A stretch of 64,000 bases of DNA from Enterococcus sp. HY326 (GCF_026157065.1 NZ_JANLGQ010000003.1:372001-436000), one strand, 5' to 3'. Shown: positions 1 to 8,545, numbered from the stretch's first letter. The notes: a model not told the origin generated them from the sequence alone. Numbers and translations are program-made.

Positions 1-15
1 CAGGAGGGCAATAAG

Positions 16-942
16 ATGGCCAATATCCGTGATATCGCTAAACTTACCGGTTATTCGGTCGCCACGATTTCTCGTGTTATCAACAATAATCCTTATGTTG
101 ACGAAAAAAAACGTCAAGAAATTTTAAAAGTGATGGCAGAGGTCAATTATATTCCCAATCGAACAGCTCAGGTGTTGAGCTCTGGGAAAACTAAAAATAT
201 TGGAGTGATTGTTCCCTATGTGAATCACCCTTATTTTGACCAATTAATAAGCGGCATTATGACAACAGCCTTTGATTATGGCTATCAAATTACCCTGCTG
301 CCGACAAAATATGACCCGGAAACGGAGAAAAAGTATCTGCAGCAGTTAGCAGCTAAAAGTTTTGATGGCTTGATTTTAACTTCACGAGCCAATAAATTAG
401 TTGATATCTTTCCTTATTTGGATTATGGCCGGATTGTTTTTTGTGAGGATATTCCCGAATTAACCGATGGCTGTACGTTTATCAACCGCATTGATTCTCT
501 GACGGAGGCCCTTAATTATTTGAAGGCTCAAGGGGTGCGTAATCCGGGAGTGACTCTTGGCCGTAGTCGGACGTTGAGTTATAGTTCAAAAATTACGGTG
601 CAATTATGTCATGAGATTTTTGAAGATTTTAGTGAAGAAAATATTTTTTGGAACAGTTTAACTATTGAGGACGGTAAAGAGGCAGTGCCGTTTTTTAAAG
701 AACGGCAGGTGGATGGGATTTTTACCAACGGTGACTTGGTGGCCGCTGGAATTCGGATGCTTATGCCGGAAATGGAATTACTAATTGGCCGAGAAAATCT
801 TTTTATCAGCGATGTCCTGAATATCTCAACGATTGATCATCATTTAATTGAATGCGGCAGCACGGCCTTTGAATTGGCAATCCAAGCTAAAAAGGGTGTT
901 TATTCAATGCCCTATGAATTTATCCTCCGGAGTAATCAATAA
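16..942 (+). CDS. LacI-family transcriptional regulator
   Basis: A 308-residue protein with a typical LacI N-terminal helix-turn-helix (residues 1-55, including SVATISRVIN), followed by a periplasmic-binding-protein-like effector domain. In this family the C-terminal domain binds a sugar or sugar phosphate and controls DNA binding by the dimer. The start ATG has a good AGGAGG site (2-7). It is slightly shorter than the usual 330 or so residues but shows no break. The genes upstream, which would reveal the regulated sugar pathway, lie outside the window, so the ligand cannot be named. A multi-hairpin terminator follows directly. Confidence 0.9.
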   Translation: MANIRDIAKLTGYSVATISRVINNNPYVDEKKRQEILKVMAEVNYIPNRTAQVLSSGKTKNIGVIVPYVNHPYFDQLISGIMTTAFDYGYQITLLPTKYDPETEKKYLQQLAAKSFDGLILTSRANKLVDIFPYLDYGRIVFCEDIPELTDGCTFINRIDSLTEALNYLKAQGVRNPGVTLGRSRTLSYSSKITVQLCHEIFEDFSEENIFWNSLTIEDGKEAVPFFKERQVDGIFTNGDLVAAGIRMLMPEMELLIGRENLFISDVLNISTIDHHLIECGSTAFELAIQAKKGVYSMPYEFILRSNQ

Positions 943-1060
943 AAGACTGGAGCAGCCAGTCTGTCATATAGCAGATAGAGCCGACCTATTTTCGACGATG
1001 TTAGCGAAAATAGGTCGGCAAAATCTTTTGCTGACAGCTGACTGCAACAGTCTTTTTTTT
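942..1060. terminator. Three-hairpin bidirectional terminator region
   Basis: Three hairpins fill the space between the convergent LacI and MerR genes. They are GACTGG-agcag-CCAGTC (945-961), a perfect 15-bp stem (980-994 with 1005-1019), and GACTG-caa-CAGTC (1040-1052) followed by eight T. The last fits a terminator for the LacI gene. Read on the minus strand the first hairpin is followed by TTTTATT and can terminate the MerR gene. The outer sequences aaagactg (942-949) and cagtcttt (1048-1055) are also complementary, so the whole could fold as one branched structure. Confidence 0.75.
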
Positions 1061-1101
1061 GTTTTAGAATGCGTTCACTACATTGTTTTAACGGAGTAAC
1101 T

Positions 1102-1863
1102 TCACGCATAATAATCAATAATTTGTTTAAGTAAAGCCACCGAATCCTTCTCAGTTTTTTCATTGTAATACTTGGCAAAGCGGGGGTCCTCAACATACAT
1201 CAAGGCTAAATTTTTATGATACTCTCCTGAATAAAATGGAGCTGCTAGTGTCAGCCATTTTTTATGGGCGGTAAAGGCCGCTTCGGCCAGCGGACTGGGA
1301 ATCGCAGGCGTAGCTGTTGTCAATAATTGATTGAGGGTGTCAATCAGCGTATTTTCAGCTGCCTGCAGCCCAGCAAATTGACTTTCTGTCAGTTCCTGCC
1401 ATTTTTGATTGGCACTAGTCAATTGCTCGACTGGATATTTTTCTTTTAATTCGGCACCATATTTTCTTTGATTTTCCGCTAGTTTGGCGGTTTTAAAAGC
1501 GGCGAATTTTTCTGAATCTTGCATGTCTTTTTCTCCTTTATAATAAGCTAACGTTTCACTGACGGTCTGCAATAATAAATCAATTTGCTCTCTTTTGGCT
1601 AACAGTTGCTGATAATGCTGCTGTAACGCCTGTTGATAATCAAAATCCTTTTGATCGAGAATTTTTTGAATCTCCTCTAAAGAAAATTCTAATTGCCGAT
1701 AAAAAAGAATTTGCTGCAGCCGGTTGACTTCATTTTTACCATAAATACGGTAACCTGCTGAATTAAGACGAGCCGGCTTCAAAAGAGCAATTTGGTCATA
1801 ATAGCGCAGCGTGCGGGAGCTGACTCCAGATAATTTTGCAAGTTTTTGCACCGTGTATTCCAT
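1102..1863 (-). CDS. MerR-family regulator with TipAS-like effector domain
   Basis: A 253-residue protein. Residues 1-70 form a MerR winged helix (VQKLAKLSGVSSRTLRYYDQ, then NSAGYRIY). A coiled dimerisation helix covers roughly 75-110. Residues 115-250 resemble the TipAS antibiotic-recognition domain, in which a helical fold binds thiopeptides or other amphipathic drugs. Relatives such as TipA, Mta and SkgA activate multidrug or stress genes from promoters with an over-long spacer. A palindromic operator in a 19-bp-spaced promoter lies just upstream, so autoregulation is likely. No transporter sits next to it, so the target regulon is unknown. The family call is firm; the ligand is not known. 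Confidence 0.88.
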   Translation of the reverse strand: MEYTVQKLAKLSGVSSRTLRYYDQIALLKPARLNSAGYRIYGKNEVNRLQQILFYRQLEFSLEEIQKILDQKDFDYQQALQQHYQQLLAKREQIDLLLQTVSETLAYYKGEKDMQDSEKFAAFKTAKLAENQRKYGAELKEKYPVEQLTSANQKWQELTESQFAGLQAAENTLIDTLNQLLTTATPAIPSPLAEAAFTAHKKWLTLAAPFYSGEYHKNLALMYVEDPRFAKYYNEKTEKDSVALLKQIIDYYA

Positions 1864-1897
1864 TTTAAGTCTCCTCGCAGTTTTTCTGGCTAATATT

Positions 1898-1930
1898 AGT
1901 TTAAACCTTGACGTTAGGTAAAGGTCAAGG
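1898..1930 (-). promoter_or_regulatory. MerR-type promoter/operator (19-bp spacer, palindrome)
   Basis: On the minus strand, TTGACC (1928-1923) and TAAACT (1903-1898) form -35 and -10 elements separated by 19 bp, the long spacing typical of MerR-activated promoters. A perfect inverted repeat, CCTTGAC-N11-GTCAAGG (1906-1930), sits in and around the spacer. This is the expected layout for autoregulation by the adjacent MerR/TipAS protein. Confidence 0.8.
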
Positions 1931-1961
1931 GGTTATGGTCAATTTTTTTTGAAAGTTGATG

Positions 1962-1967
1962 TATAAT
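1962..1967 (+). promoter_or_regulatory. -10 element of the DUF1827-like gene pair
   Basis: TATAAT lies 30 bases before the first of the two small genes. No good -35 is seen at 16-18 bp, although ggtcaa lies 19 bp upstream (1937-1942). The promoter is back-to-back with the MerR promoter, about 30 bp from its palindrome, so the two could influence each other. Confidence 0.5.
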
Positions 1968-1996
1968 AAATTATTCATAACTGGAGGATTGAGAGT

Positions 1997-2353
1997 ATGA
2001 AATTAATTGAAACACCGATTAATTCCAATTTAAATTTGGAAAATACCTATCCCAATATTACCAAGTATATTTTTGATTCACGGGCAGTTAAATTTTACAA
2101 AATGTACTCATTGGACCGCAATCAAATTATCTATGCGGATTTGTATGATGTCATTAGGATTGTCATGATTAATACCAAGAAAAAAATCACCAAACAAGAG
2201 GTCGACTTCACGATTCATCGGCTCTTGCATGCGACTAGAGAGCAGGTCAAAGTTACCGTAGGAGTCAAGGAAAAGATGACCCAAGCCGGTTTTAAATTTA
2301 CACAGCCCCGCAAGGATATTGTGGTAATTGAAATGTCGGTACCAGAAGATTAA
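1997..2353 (+). CDS. DUF1827-like small protein, copy 1
   Basis: A 118-residue soluble protein beginning MKLIETPINSNLNLENTYP, with a good GGAGG site (1982-1986). It resembles the DUF1827 family of streptococci, lactococci and enterococci by overall length, the MKLI start and the FYKMYSLDRNQIIYAD core. I recognise the family by memory only and its function is unknown. The next gene is a clear paralogue: both share the MKLI start, a xxYPxI segment, a KxYxxYxLDR motif, and an EVDF/EIDF helix near residue 75. The pair forms a two-gene operon with a 27-base gap. Confidence 0.65.
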   Translation: MKLIETPINSNLNLENTYPNITKYIFDSRAVKFYKMYSLDRNQIIYADLYDVIRIVMINTKKKITKQEVDFTIHRLLHATREQVKVTVGVKEKMTQAGFKFTQPRKDIVVIEMSVPED

Positions 2354-2380
2354 GGCGACTGTAAAGAGAGGATTTAGTTT

Positions 2381-2734
2381 ATGAAATTAATCAAAAGCCA
2401 GTTAAACACCAGCGTGTCCTTGAGACGTGTCTATCCCATCATTTGTTCTTATTTATTTGACAATGTGCGGATTAAATCCTATGAAATTTATACTTTGGAT
2501 CGGACGACTATCTTGAAGGTGGACACCTTTGATTCGATTGTCCTCGTGCTTTTTAATAAAAGCCGGAAAATTGAGCAGACCGAAATTGATTTTGTTTGCG
2601 ACAAGTTGTTAGCAGGAGTCAAGGGCGGCGATTGCATCTACCTGGACGGCGTATTAGAAAAAATGGCCGCACAGGGCTTGGAATTTACAGCAAAGGATTT
2701 TGTTGTTATCCAAAAAGCCGTGACACAAGACTAA
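2381..2734 (+). CDS. DUF1827-like small protein, copy 2
   Basis: A 117-residue paralogue of the preceding gene. It keeps the MKLI start, the SYEIYTLDRTTILKVD core and the EIDFVCDKLL helix, but the rest has diverged strongly, which points to an old tandem duplication rather than a recent one. An AGAGAGGA site lies a few bases upstream. No transmembrane segment, cysteine pair or catalytic motif is evident. Function unknown. Confidence 0.65.
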   Translation: MKLIKSQLNTSVSLRRVYPIICSYLFDNVRIKSYEIYTLDRTTILKVDTFDSIVLVLFNKSRKIEQTEIDFVCDKLLAGVKGGDCIYLDGVLEKMAAQGLEFTAKDFVVIQKAVTQD

Positions 2735-3074
2735 AAGATAGAGAGCCTGTTAGTATCAGTGCTATCGAAAGAAATTATCAAAATAAGGCGCAGCTGGCTC
2801 ATCTGAAAATCAGTGGCTCAGATGTAGAAAAGAAATTTGCTAGAAAGCTTGGTAAGTTTAGCGTTTAAAGCTAAATCAATCTAATTCGGCAGTTCTTTGA
2901 GGCTTGTTTTGATTTTTTTGATTGGATAGCGGCTGATACGGCAGACTCTTTTCATTTTTTATTGAAATTTTCAGCAGTTTTAAGTGTTTTCTGTAAGAAG
3001 TTTTGCGTTATTGGCTACTGTTTAAAAGTTTTTTGTTATAATAGCAGTTAAATAAATGACAGGGGAGTTTCAAG
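2735..3074. other. Intergenic region upstream of pncB
   Basis: A 340-base non-coding stretch. It holds two small dyads: CATCTGA-N11-TCAGATG (near 2800-2824) and TTAGC-N7-GCTAA (near 2857-2873). Neither has a T-run, so they do not look like simple terminators. A TATAAT (3037-3042) is the likely -10 for pncB; the best -35 (TTGGCT, 3011-3016) has a poor 20-bp spacing. No NrtR-like or niacin-type palindrome was found here. Confidence 0.5.
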
Positions 3075-4538
3075 ATGAATAAAAACTATGCAGATGACAG
3101 TTTGACCTTGCATACGGATTTGTATCAAATCAATATGATGCAAACCTACTTTGATTTAGGGCGAGCAGACTTGCATGCAGTATTTGAGTGTTATTTTCGG
3201 GATATGCCTTTTCGCAATGGTTATGCGATTTTTGCCGGTTTAGAACGCTTGGTCAATTATTTAGAAAATCTAACTTTTTCTGAGAGCGACCTCGATTATT
3301 TACGGGAGGTCAGCGGCTATTCAGAAGAATTTTTAGCCTATTTGAAAAATTTTAAATTTAAATGCACCGTCCGTTCGGCTTTAGAAGGGGACATCGTCTT
3401 TAACAATGAACCGATTGTTCAAGTGGAAGGTCCTTTGGCGCATTGCCAGCTTGTGGAAACAGCGCTGTTAAATATTATTAATTTTCAAACGCTAATTGCG
3501 ACTAAGGCGGCTAGAATTAAATCAGTCGTCGGCGATGAACCCTTACTAGAATTTGGAACGCGTCGTGCTCAAGAATTAGATGCGGCCATTTGGGGGACTC
3601 GTGCAGCTTATATCGGTGGGGCCGATGCAACTTCGAATGTCCGGGCAGGAAAAATTTTTGGGATTCCAGCTAGCGGTACCCATGCCCATTCGTTAGTCCA
3701 ATCCTATGGCAATGATTACGATGCTTTTATGGCTTATGGCAAAACCCACAAGGACTGTGTCTTTTTGGTGGACACCTATGATACTTTGCGCTCGGGTGTG
3801 CCTAACGCTATTCGAGTGGCCCGTGAGCTTGGCGACCAGATTAATTTCTTAGGGGTGCGGATTGATAGCGGCGATATGGCCTATATTTCTAAAAAAGTCC
3901 GGGAGCAATTGAACGATGCCGGCTACACCGAAGCTAAAGTTTATGCCTCTAACGATTTAGATGAGGAAACAATTTTAAATTTGAAGATGCAAAAGGCTAA
4001 GATTGACGTCTGGGGTGTCGGTACCAAGCTGATTACGGCTTACGACCAACCGGCTTTAGGTGCGGTCTTCAAATTAGTTTCAATTGAAGACGAGCAGGGA
4101 AAGATGAAAGATACTATCAAATTATCTTCTAATGCAGAGAAAGTCAGCACTCCCGGTAAAAAACAAGTTTGGCGAATTACTAGCCGGGCTGATGGTAAGA
4201 GTCAAGGGGATTATGTAACACTTTGGGAGGAAGATCCCCGTTTAGAAGAGGAAATCTTTATGTTCCATCCCGTCCATACTTTTATCAATAAGACGGTCCG
4301 GGATTTTGAAGCCCGACCGTTAATGCAGGAAATTTTTGTTGACGGTAACCGGGTCTATGAGTTGCCAAGCTTGGATGAAATCAAAGAGTATTCTAATCAG
4401 CTTAAAGATTCCTTATGGGATGAGTACAAACGTGATCTCAATCCGCAGAAATACCCAGTCGATTTGTCCACTGACTGCTGGAATCACAAAATGCGCTTGA
4501 TTGAAAAAGTGCGCAAAGAAGTCCAAAATCTCAATTGA
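3075..4538 (+). CDS. pncB: Nicotinate phosphoribosyltransferase
   Basis: A 487-residue cytosolic enzyme that joins nicotinate to PRPP (with ATP) to give nicotinate mononucleotide, the entry step of the Preiss-Handler NAD salvage route. Recognisable features are the N-terminal LHTDLYQINMMQTYF, the EFGTRRAQ segment, the ASGTHAHS segment carrying the conserved histidine that is phosphorylated in the family, and the VDTYDTLRSGVPNAI and GVRIDSGDMAYISK phosphate-binding stretches. Length is normal for the long Firmicute type. A GGGGAG site precedes the ATG. nadE follows after about 25 bases, so the two form a salvage operon that makes the cell dependent on imported niacin; an ECF transporter near 61.5 kb may provide it. 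Confidence 0.96.
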   Translation: MNKNYADDSLTLHTDLYQINMMQTYFDLGRADLHAVFECYFRDMPFRNGYAIFAGLERLVNYLENLTFSESDLDYLREVSGYSEEFLAYLKNFKFKCTVRSALEGDIVFNNEPIVQVEGPLAHCQLVETALLNIINFQTLIATKAARIKSVVGDEPLLEFGTRRAQELDAAIWGTRAAYIGGADATSNVRAGKIFGIPASGTHAHSLVQSYGNDYDAFMAYGKTHKDCVFLVDTYDTLRSGVPNAIRVARELGDQINFLGVRIDSGDMAYISKKVREQLNDAGYTEAKVYASNDLDEETILNLKMQKAKIDVWGVGTKLITAYDQPALGAVFKLVSIEDEQGKMKDTIKLSSNAEKVSTPGKKQVWRITSRADGKSQGDYVTLWEEDPRLEEEIFMFHPVHTFINKTVRDFEARPLMQEIFVDGNRVYELPSLDEIKEYSNQLKDSLWDEYKRDLNPQKYPVDLSTDCWNHKMRLIEKVRKEVQNLN

Positions 4539-4565
4539 AAAATGCAAAATGAAGGGAGTTTCATG

Positions 4566-5390
4566 ATGACATTACAAACAGAAATTATTGCTGAATTAGG
4601 GGTTCAGCCGACTATTAATCCTAAAGAGGAAATTCGCAAAAGCGTCGATTTTTTAAAAGCCTATTTAAAAAAATACCCATTTTTAAAAACTTTTGTCTTA
4701 GGCATCAGCGGTGGCCAAGATTCTTCTTTGGCCGGCAAGCTGGCGCAACTGGCGATGACTGAAATGCGCGCAGAAACTGGCGACGATAGCTATCAATTTA
4801 TCGCTGTGCGTTTGCCCTACGGCGAGCAGGCGGATGAAGCCGACGCGATGCGGGCCATTGATTTTATTCAAGCGGACGTCACACTGCGGGTCAACATTAA
4901 GCCAGCTGTCGATGCACAAGTCGCAGCTTTAAATGAAGCTGGTGTCACAATTACCGATTTTAATAAAGGTAATATCAAAGCCCGTCAAAGAATGATTACT
5001 CAATATGGAATTGCCGGCGAAAAAAACGGCGCCGTTTTAGGAACGGATCACGCCGCTGAAAACATTACCGGTTTCTTTACAAAATTTGGCGATGGCGGGG
5101 CGGATATTTTGCCGCTGTTTCGTTTGAATAAGCGTCAGGGGAAAATGCTCTTAAAAGAATTAGGCGCAGCACCGGAAATCTACACGAAAACACCGACTGC
5201 TGATTTAGAAGACGGCCAGCCACTCTTGGCCGATGAAGCGGCTTTAGGTGTCACCTATGATGAGATTGATGATTACACAGAAGGCAAGGCGGTCTCAGCC
5301 AAAGCCCAAGGGACAATCGAAGGCTGGTGGCAAAAGACGCTCCACAAACGTCATCTCCCCATCACAATTTTTGATGATTTTTGGAAATAA
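4566..5390 (+). CDS. nadE: NH3-dependent NAD+ synthetase
   Basis: This enzyme amidates nicotinate adenine dinucleotide to NAD+ with ATP and ammonia. The P-loop-like SGGQDSSL motif of N-type ATP pyrophosphatases is near residue 42, followed by [30 protein letters not shown] and the [17 protein letters not shown] stretch. There is no glutaminase domain, so it is the short ammonia-using type. I place the start at 4566 (274 residues) because AAGGGAG (4552-4558) is 7 bases upstream; ATG 4563 is only 4 bases away and an earlier in-frame ATG (4542) has no site. It is co-transcribed with pncB. The intermediate adenylyltransferase (nadD) is not in the window. Confidence 0.95.
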   Translation: MTLQTEIIAELGVQPTINPKEEIRKSVDFLKAYLKKYPFLKTFVLGISGGQDSSLAGKLAQLAMTEMRAETGDDSYQFIAVRLPYGEQADEADAMRAIDFIQADVTLRVNIKPAVDAQVAALNEAGVTITDFNKGNIKARQRMITQYGIAGEKNGAVLGTDHAAENITGFFTKFGDGGADILPLFRLNKRQGKMLLKELGAAPEIYTKTPTADLEDGQPLLADEAALGVTYDEIDDYTEGKAVSAKAQGTIEGWWQKTLHKRHLPITIFDDFWK

Positions 5391-5513
5391 ATCAACGCAG
5401 GACATGTTGACTCGTACTTGAGTTAAGGTGTCTTGGTACATAGAGTTAAATGTCGAGTCTGGTAGCGAAATATAAAGCAAGCGTGTCTATTATGAAATAC
5501 AGCGGATTTTTTT

Positions 5514-5673
5514 GAGGCCGTGACATTAGGTAGAAGAGGGCCGGATTTTACGAATGATATCTAGTGAAAACCACTAAATATTGTTAATTTGCGATGAGGA
5601 CCTATTGGACCGCATGAGCAAATATAAGATAGTCCGGGATTTCATCTGTTAAAAAGACTAATGTCACAGGCTC
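5514..5673 (+). repeat. About 160-bp inverted-repeat-bounded element, copy A
   Basis: The element is bounded by near-complementary arms (gaggccgtgacattag at 5514-5529 and ctaatgtcacaggctc at 5658-5673). Internal blocks are shared with copies B (19893-20052, opposite strand) and C (42011-42168): acgaatgatat, ctagtgaaaaccacta, atttgcgatgagga, a ttggaccgc block and gatttcatctgt. It fills half of the gap between nadE and the LTA-synthase-like gene. No coding potential is seen. It could be a non-autonomous mobile repeat or a structured RNA; no flanking target duplication is obvious. Confidence 0.75.
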
Positions 5674-5712
5674 AATCGAGTCAACAGAATATTCTGGGGC
5701 AGGAGTAAACAG

Positions 5713-7644
5713 TTGCCCCAGTTTTTTCGCTGGAAAGCATTTGTGGATGGACATTTTAAAATGCCGGCTCTGAGGAAAGAGGACCTAGTGAAAGCAGTAG
5801 GAAAAAAAATCAAACAGTTTTTGAAACAGCCAATCGTCAAGTTAGTTTTGACGGTCGTTTTATTGTTTATCTTAGTGATTATCAGTAATCTTTATCTACA
5901 GTGGAGTCAAAATGATTATGATACAAGTCTAGCTTTTAAATTTGCTTTTTCGTGGCATGTGGAAAAATTTTTCTTAGGTAGTCTGGTTTTGGGCACACTA
6001 TTAGTCTTTATCATGTCGATTGCCGGCTCAGTCACTATTGGCGCCATTTTTTATACGTTTGTGATTGGCGTGTTAGGCTATGCGGATTATTTGAAAATGC
6101 TCTATCGGGAGGAGCCGATTTATCCTGATGATTTAAAAATGATTGTCGAATTCGGACTATTACGGGAAATGGTCGGCACTGGTCCATTTGTCTTCTTGAT
6201 GATTTTAGCCGTTTTAATTTTGGCGGTCTTTATCTATCAAATTTACCGCAGTTTTAAAATGGGCCGCAAGCTGCAGATTCTGCGGGTAGTAGGTTTGGTT
6301 CTTTCCAGTGGTTTATTAGTCTATTTCAGTGATTTTAATAATGAAGACAATTTATTGCGGCAAGCCTATAATAAGACGGCTCTATGGATTCCCTACAGCC
6401 AGCAGATGAATTATTATAATGTCGGCTTTGTCGGCGGCTTTTTATATAATTTAAACGTTGATGCGATGGATGAGCCAGCTGGCTATTCCAAAGAAGCCGT
6501 CCAAGAAATTGTCGATAAATATCAAAGCCAAGCAACGGAAAACAATCAAACGGCAACTGATGAAGAGCCGAATATCATTTATGTGATGAGTGAAAGCTTT
6601 TCAGACCCAGCCAATTTAAACGGCATTACCGTTGAAGGGGATCCTTTAGCAGATTATTATGCGGTTGCTGATGAAACCTACAGCGGAAAAATGCTGTCAC
6701 AAAATTACGGCGGCGGGACTGCCAACATTGAATTTGAAGCTCTAACCAGTTTGTCGATGGGCTTGATGAATGTTCAAATGACCACACCGTATACGATGTT
6801 AGTCTCTAATCTCGACCAGCTACCGTCGATGGTTTCCTTATTAAGTGGGCGAGGCTATCAAACGACGGCCATTCACCCTTACAATACCTCGATGTATAAG
6901 CGGCAAGATGTCTATGAAAAGCTGGGCTTCGATGACTTTTTATATGAAGACACGATGACCCATACTGATACGATTGAAAATAATCCTTATATTTCTGACG
7001 CTGCGGCTTATTCAGAAATTATGGACCTGTTGAGCACCGATGAGACGCCACAGTTTGTCCATCTCGTCACCATGCAGACCCACATGCCGTATTCTGGCAA
7101 ATATTCGACTTTGAATTATTCCGCCACCGGCAATGACAACAGCGCTTCGTTAAATAATTATCTGCAGGACATTGCCTATAGCTCTGAAGCATTGCAGGAA
7201 TTTTTGACAGAGTTAAATCAATTAGATCGACGGACGCTAGTTGTGTTTTGGGGCGATCATTTACCGGGAATTTATTCCGATGAGATTCAAGAGGAAAATG
7301 CTGGGGCGACGCTGCATGAGACACAATTTCTAATCTATGATTCTGCTGGCGAGTTAAGCCAACAGGAGACTCACGATACCATCACTAGTCCGTTTTACTT
7401 TGCGCCTAATTTATTGAGTCAAAGCAATCAATCAACAACTGGTTTTTATGAAATGTTGTTAGCTGTTGAGGATTTCTTACCAGCCTTTGAAAAAGGACTG
7501 TACTACCAAGGCAATCAATGGTTCGAAACAGCTCAGCTCTCCACACCACAGGAGGAAATTTACGAGGAGTACCAAATGATTCAATACGACATTGTCAGTG
7601 GTGAGCAATACAGTATTGACATGGGCTTTTATCAAGACGAATAA
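5713..7644 (+). CDS. LTA-synthase-family phosphoglycerol transferase
   Basis: A 643-residue membrane protein with about five N-terminal transmembrane helices (roughly residues 35-210) and an extracellular alkaline-phosphatase/sulfatase-like domain (about 280-600). Visible active-site residues are the Glu in VMSESFSD (about 293), the nucleophilic Thr in GGGTANIEFE (about 335) and the metal-binding WGDHLPG (about 512), matching the Mn2+ site of LtaS. Family members move glycerol phosphate from phosphatidylglycerol onto a lipid or glycan acceptor. The start is a TTG with AGGAG 7 bases upstream; an in-frame GTG at 5788 (AAAGAGG site) is an alternative that loses 25 residues. It stands alone, with a terminator behind it. 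The acceptor (LTA or wall polysaccharide) cannot be told from sequence. Confidence 0.88.
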   Translation: MPQFFRWKAFVDGHFKMPALRKEDLVKAVGKKIKQFLKQPIVKLVLTVVLLFILVIISNLYLQWSQNDYDTSLAFKFAFSWHVEKFFLGSLVLGTLLVFIMSIAGSVTIGAIFYTFVIGVLGYADYLKMLYREEPIYPDDLKMIVEFGLLREMVGTGPFVFLMILAVLILAVFIYQIYRSFKMGRKLQILRVVGLVLSSGLLVYFSDFNNEDNLLRQAYNKTALWIPYSQQMNYYNVGFVGGFLYNLNVDAMDEPAGYSKEAVQEIVDKYQSQATENNQTATDEEPNIIYVMSESFSDPANLNGITVEGDPLADYYAVADETYSGKMLSQNYGGGTANIEFEALTSLSMGLMNVQMTTPYTMLVSNLDQLPSMVSLLSGRGYQTTAIHPYNTSMYKRQDVYEKLGFDDFLYEDTMTHTDTIENNPYISDAAAYSEIMDLLSTDETPQFVHLVTMQTHMPYSGKYSTLNYSATGNDNSASLNNYLQDIAYSSEALQEFLTELNQLDRRTLVVFWGDHLPGIYSDEIQEENAGATLHETQFLIYDSAGELSQQETHDTITSPFYFAPNLLSQSNQSTTGFYEMLLAVEDFLPAFEKGLYYQGNQWFETAQLSTPQEEIYEEYQMIQYDIVSGEQYSIDMGFYQDE

Positions 7645-7669
7645 AGAGAGACAGCTGAAATTTTTGACG

Positions 7670-7717
7670 AACTGCTAGCAGCAAGAAGGAGTATTACTTG
7701 TTGCTAGCAGTTTTTTT
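7670..7717 (+). terminator. Intrinsic terminator after the LTA-synthase-like gene
   Basis: A strong stem, aactgctagcagcaag (7670-7685) with cttgttgctagcagtt (7697-7712), with one G-T pair, runs into a T-tract. Confidence 0.9.
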
Positions 7718-7801
7718 ATTAGCTGAGATTTTTTTAATTTCCCTAGACTTCTGAAAATTCCTCAGCAATAATAAATGAAAAGAACCTATTGAGGTGAGAG
7801 A

Positions 7802-8545
7802 ATGACGTTTGTCAAAAAAGATAATCAACGATTTTACAATCCGATTCGCCGGGCAATTTTAAATCATGGAATGATTCAACCGGGGGACCGAGTAGCGATT
7901 GGCATGAGTGGCGGGAAAGACAGTACCAGTTTGCTCTATTTTTTAGATATGATTCGCCGGCAGCAGCGGTTAGGATTTGATTTTGAAATTGTGCCAATCA
8001 GTTTAGCGATGGGCTTTGAAATGGATATAACACCTCTAGAAAATTTTGTGGAGTCATTAGGTTATCAACTAGATGTTGTGGATACTAATATTGCCCAAGT
8101 CGTGTTTGATATCCGCGAAGAAAAATCGCCTTGCTCCTTGTGTGCCAAATTGCGCCGAGGCTATTTATATAACCGAGCAAAAGAATTAGGCTGCCAGAAG
8201 GTTGCGTTGGGGCATCATTTGGATGATGCTATTGAAACTTATTTTATGAATTTTTTACTCCATGGGAAAATGAATAGCTTTGAACCTAAAAGCTATCTGA
8301 CAAGAACCGGCGTCACTTTAATTCGCCCGTTGCTTTATCTAGAGGAGATGGAAATCAAGCGCTTTGTGAAAAGGGAAGAATTGCCAGTGATTTTCAACCC
8401 TTGTCCAGTAGATAAAAAAACCAAGCGGGAGGAAATGAAACATTTGGTAACCCAGCTTTCAGAGACCTATGGAGATATTCGTGAAAAATTTGTGATGGGC
8501 ATGGAGCAGGGCACAGCCGCTGATTTTTGGAGTGCTGATAAATAG
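7802..8545 (+). CDS. TtcA-family tRNA 2-thiocytidine synthase-like protein
   Basis: A 247-residue PP-loop ATPase. SGGKDSTSLLYFLD (about residue 38) is the ATP pyrophosphatase loop, CSLC (about 113-116) supplies the paired cysteines, and GHHLDDAIETYFMN and NPCPVDKKTKR complete the TtcA signature. TtcA enzymes activate cytidine-32 of tRNA with ATP and insert sulfur using a [4Fe-4S] cluster held by three cysteines; here the two in CSLC plus that in NPCP would serve. The start ATG follows GAGGTGAGA. It is a single gene between two terminators. Firmicute members are less studied than the enterobacterial enzyme, so the exact modified base is inferred. Confidence 0.85.
   Translation: MTFVKKDNQRFYNPIRRAILNHGMIQPGDRVAIGMSGGKDSTSLLYFLDMIRRQQRLGFDFEIVPISLAMGFEMDITPLENFVESLGYQLDVVDTNIAQVVFDIREEKSPCSLCAKLRRGYLYNRAKELGCQKVALGHHLDDAIETYFMNFLLHGKMNSFEPKSYLTRTGVTLIRPLLYLEEMEIKRFVKREELPVIFNPCPVDKKTKREEMKHLVTQLSETYGDIREKFVMGMEQGTAADFWSADK

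Noticed and set aside
2596-2868. 90-codon frame overlapping the second DUF1827-like gene
   Set aside because: It lies mostly inside the other gene in another frame, has no ribosome site and encodes a basic, low-quality sequence.
2869-3074. Operator for an NrtR or NiaR-type factor before pncB
   Set aside because: Neither the AAAGTATTTTATACTTT palindrome nor a TGTC-GACA box is present.
5514-5673. Interpretation of the 160-bp repeat as an insertion sequence
   Set aside because: No room for a transposase, and no flanking target duplication could be seen by eye.
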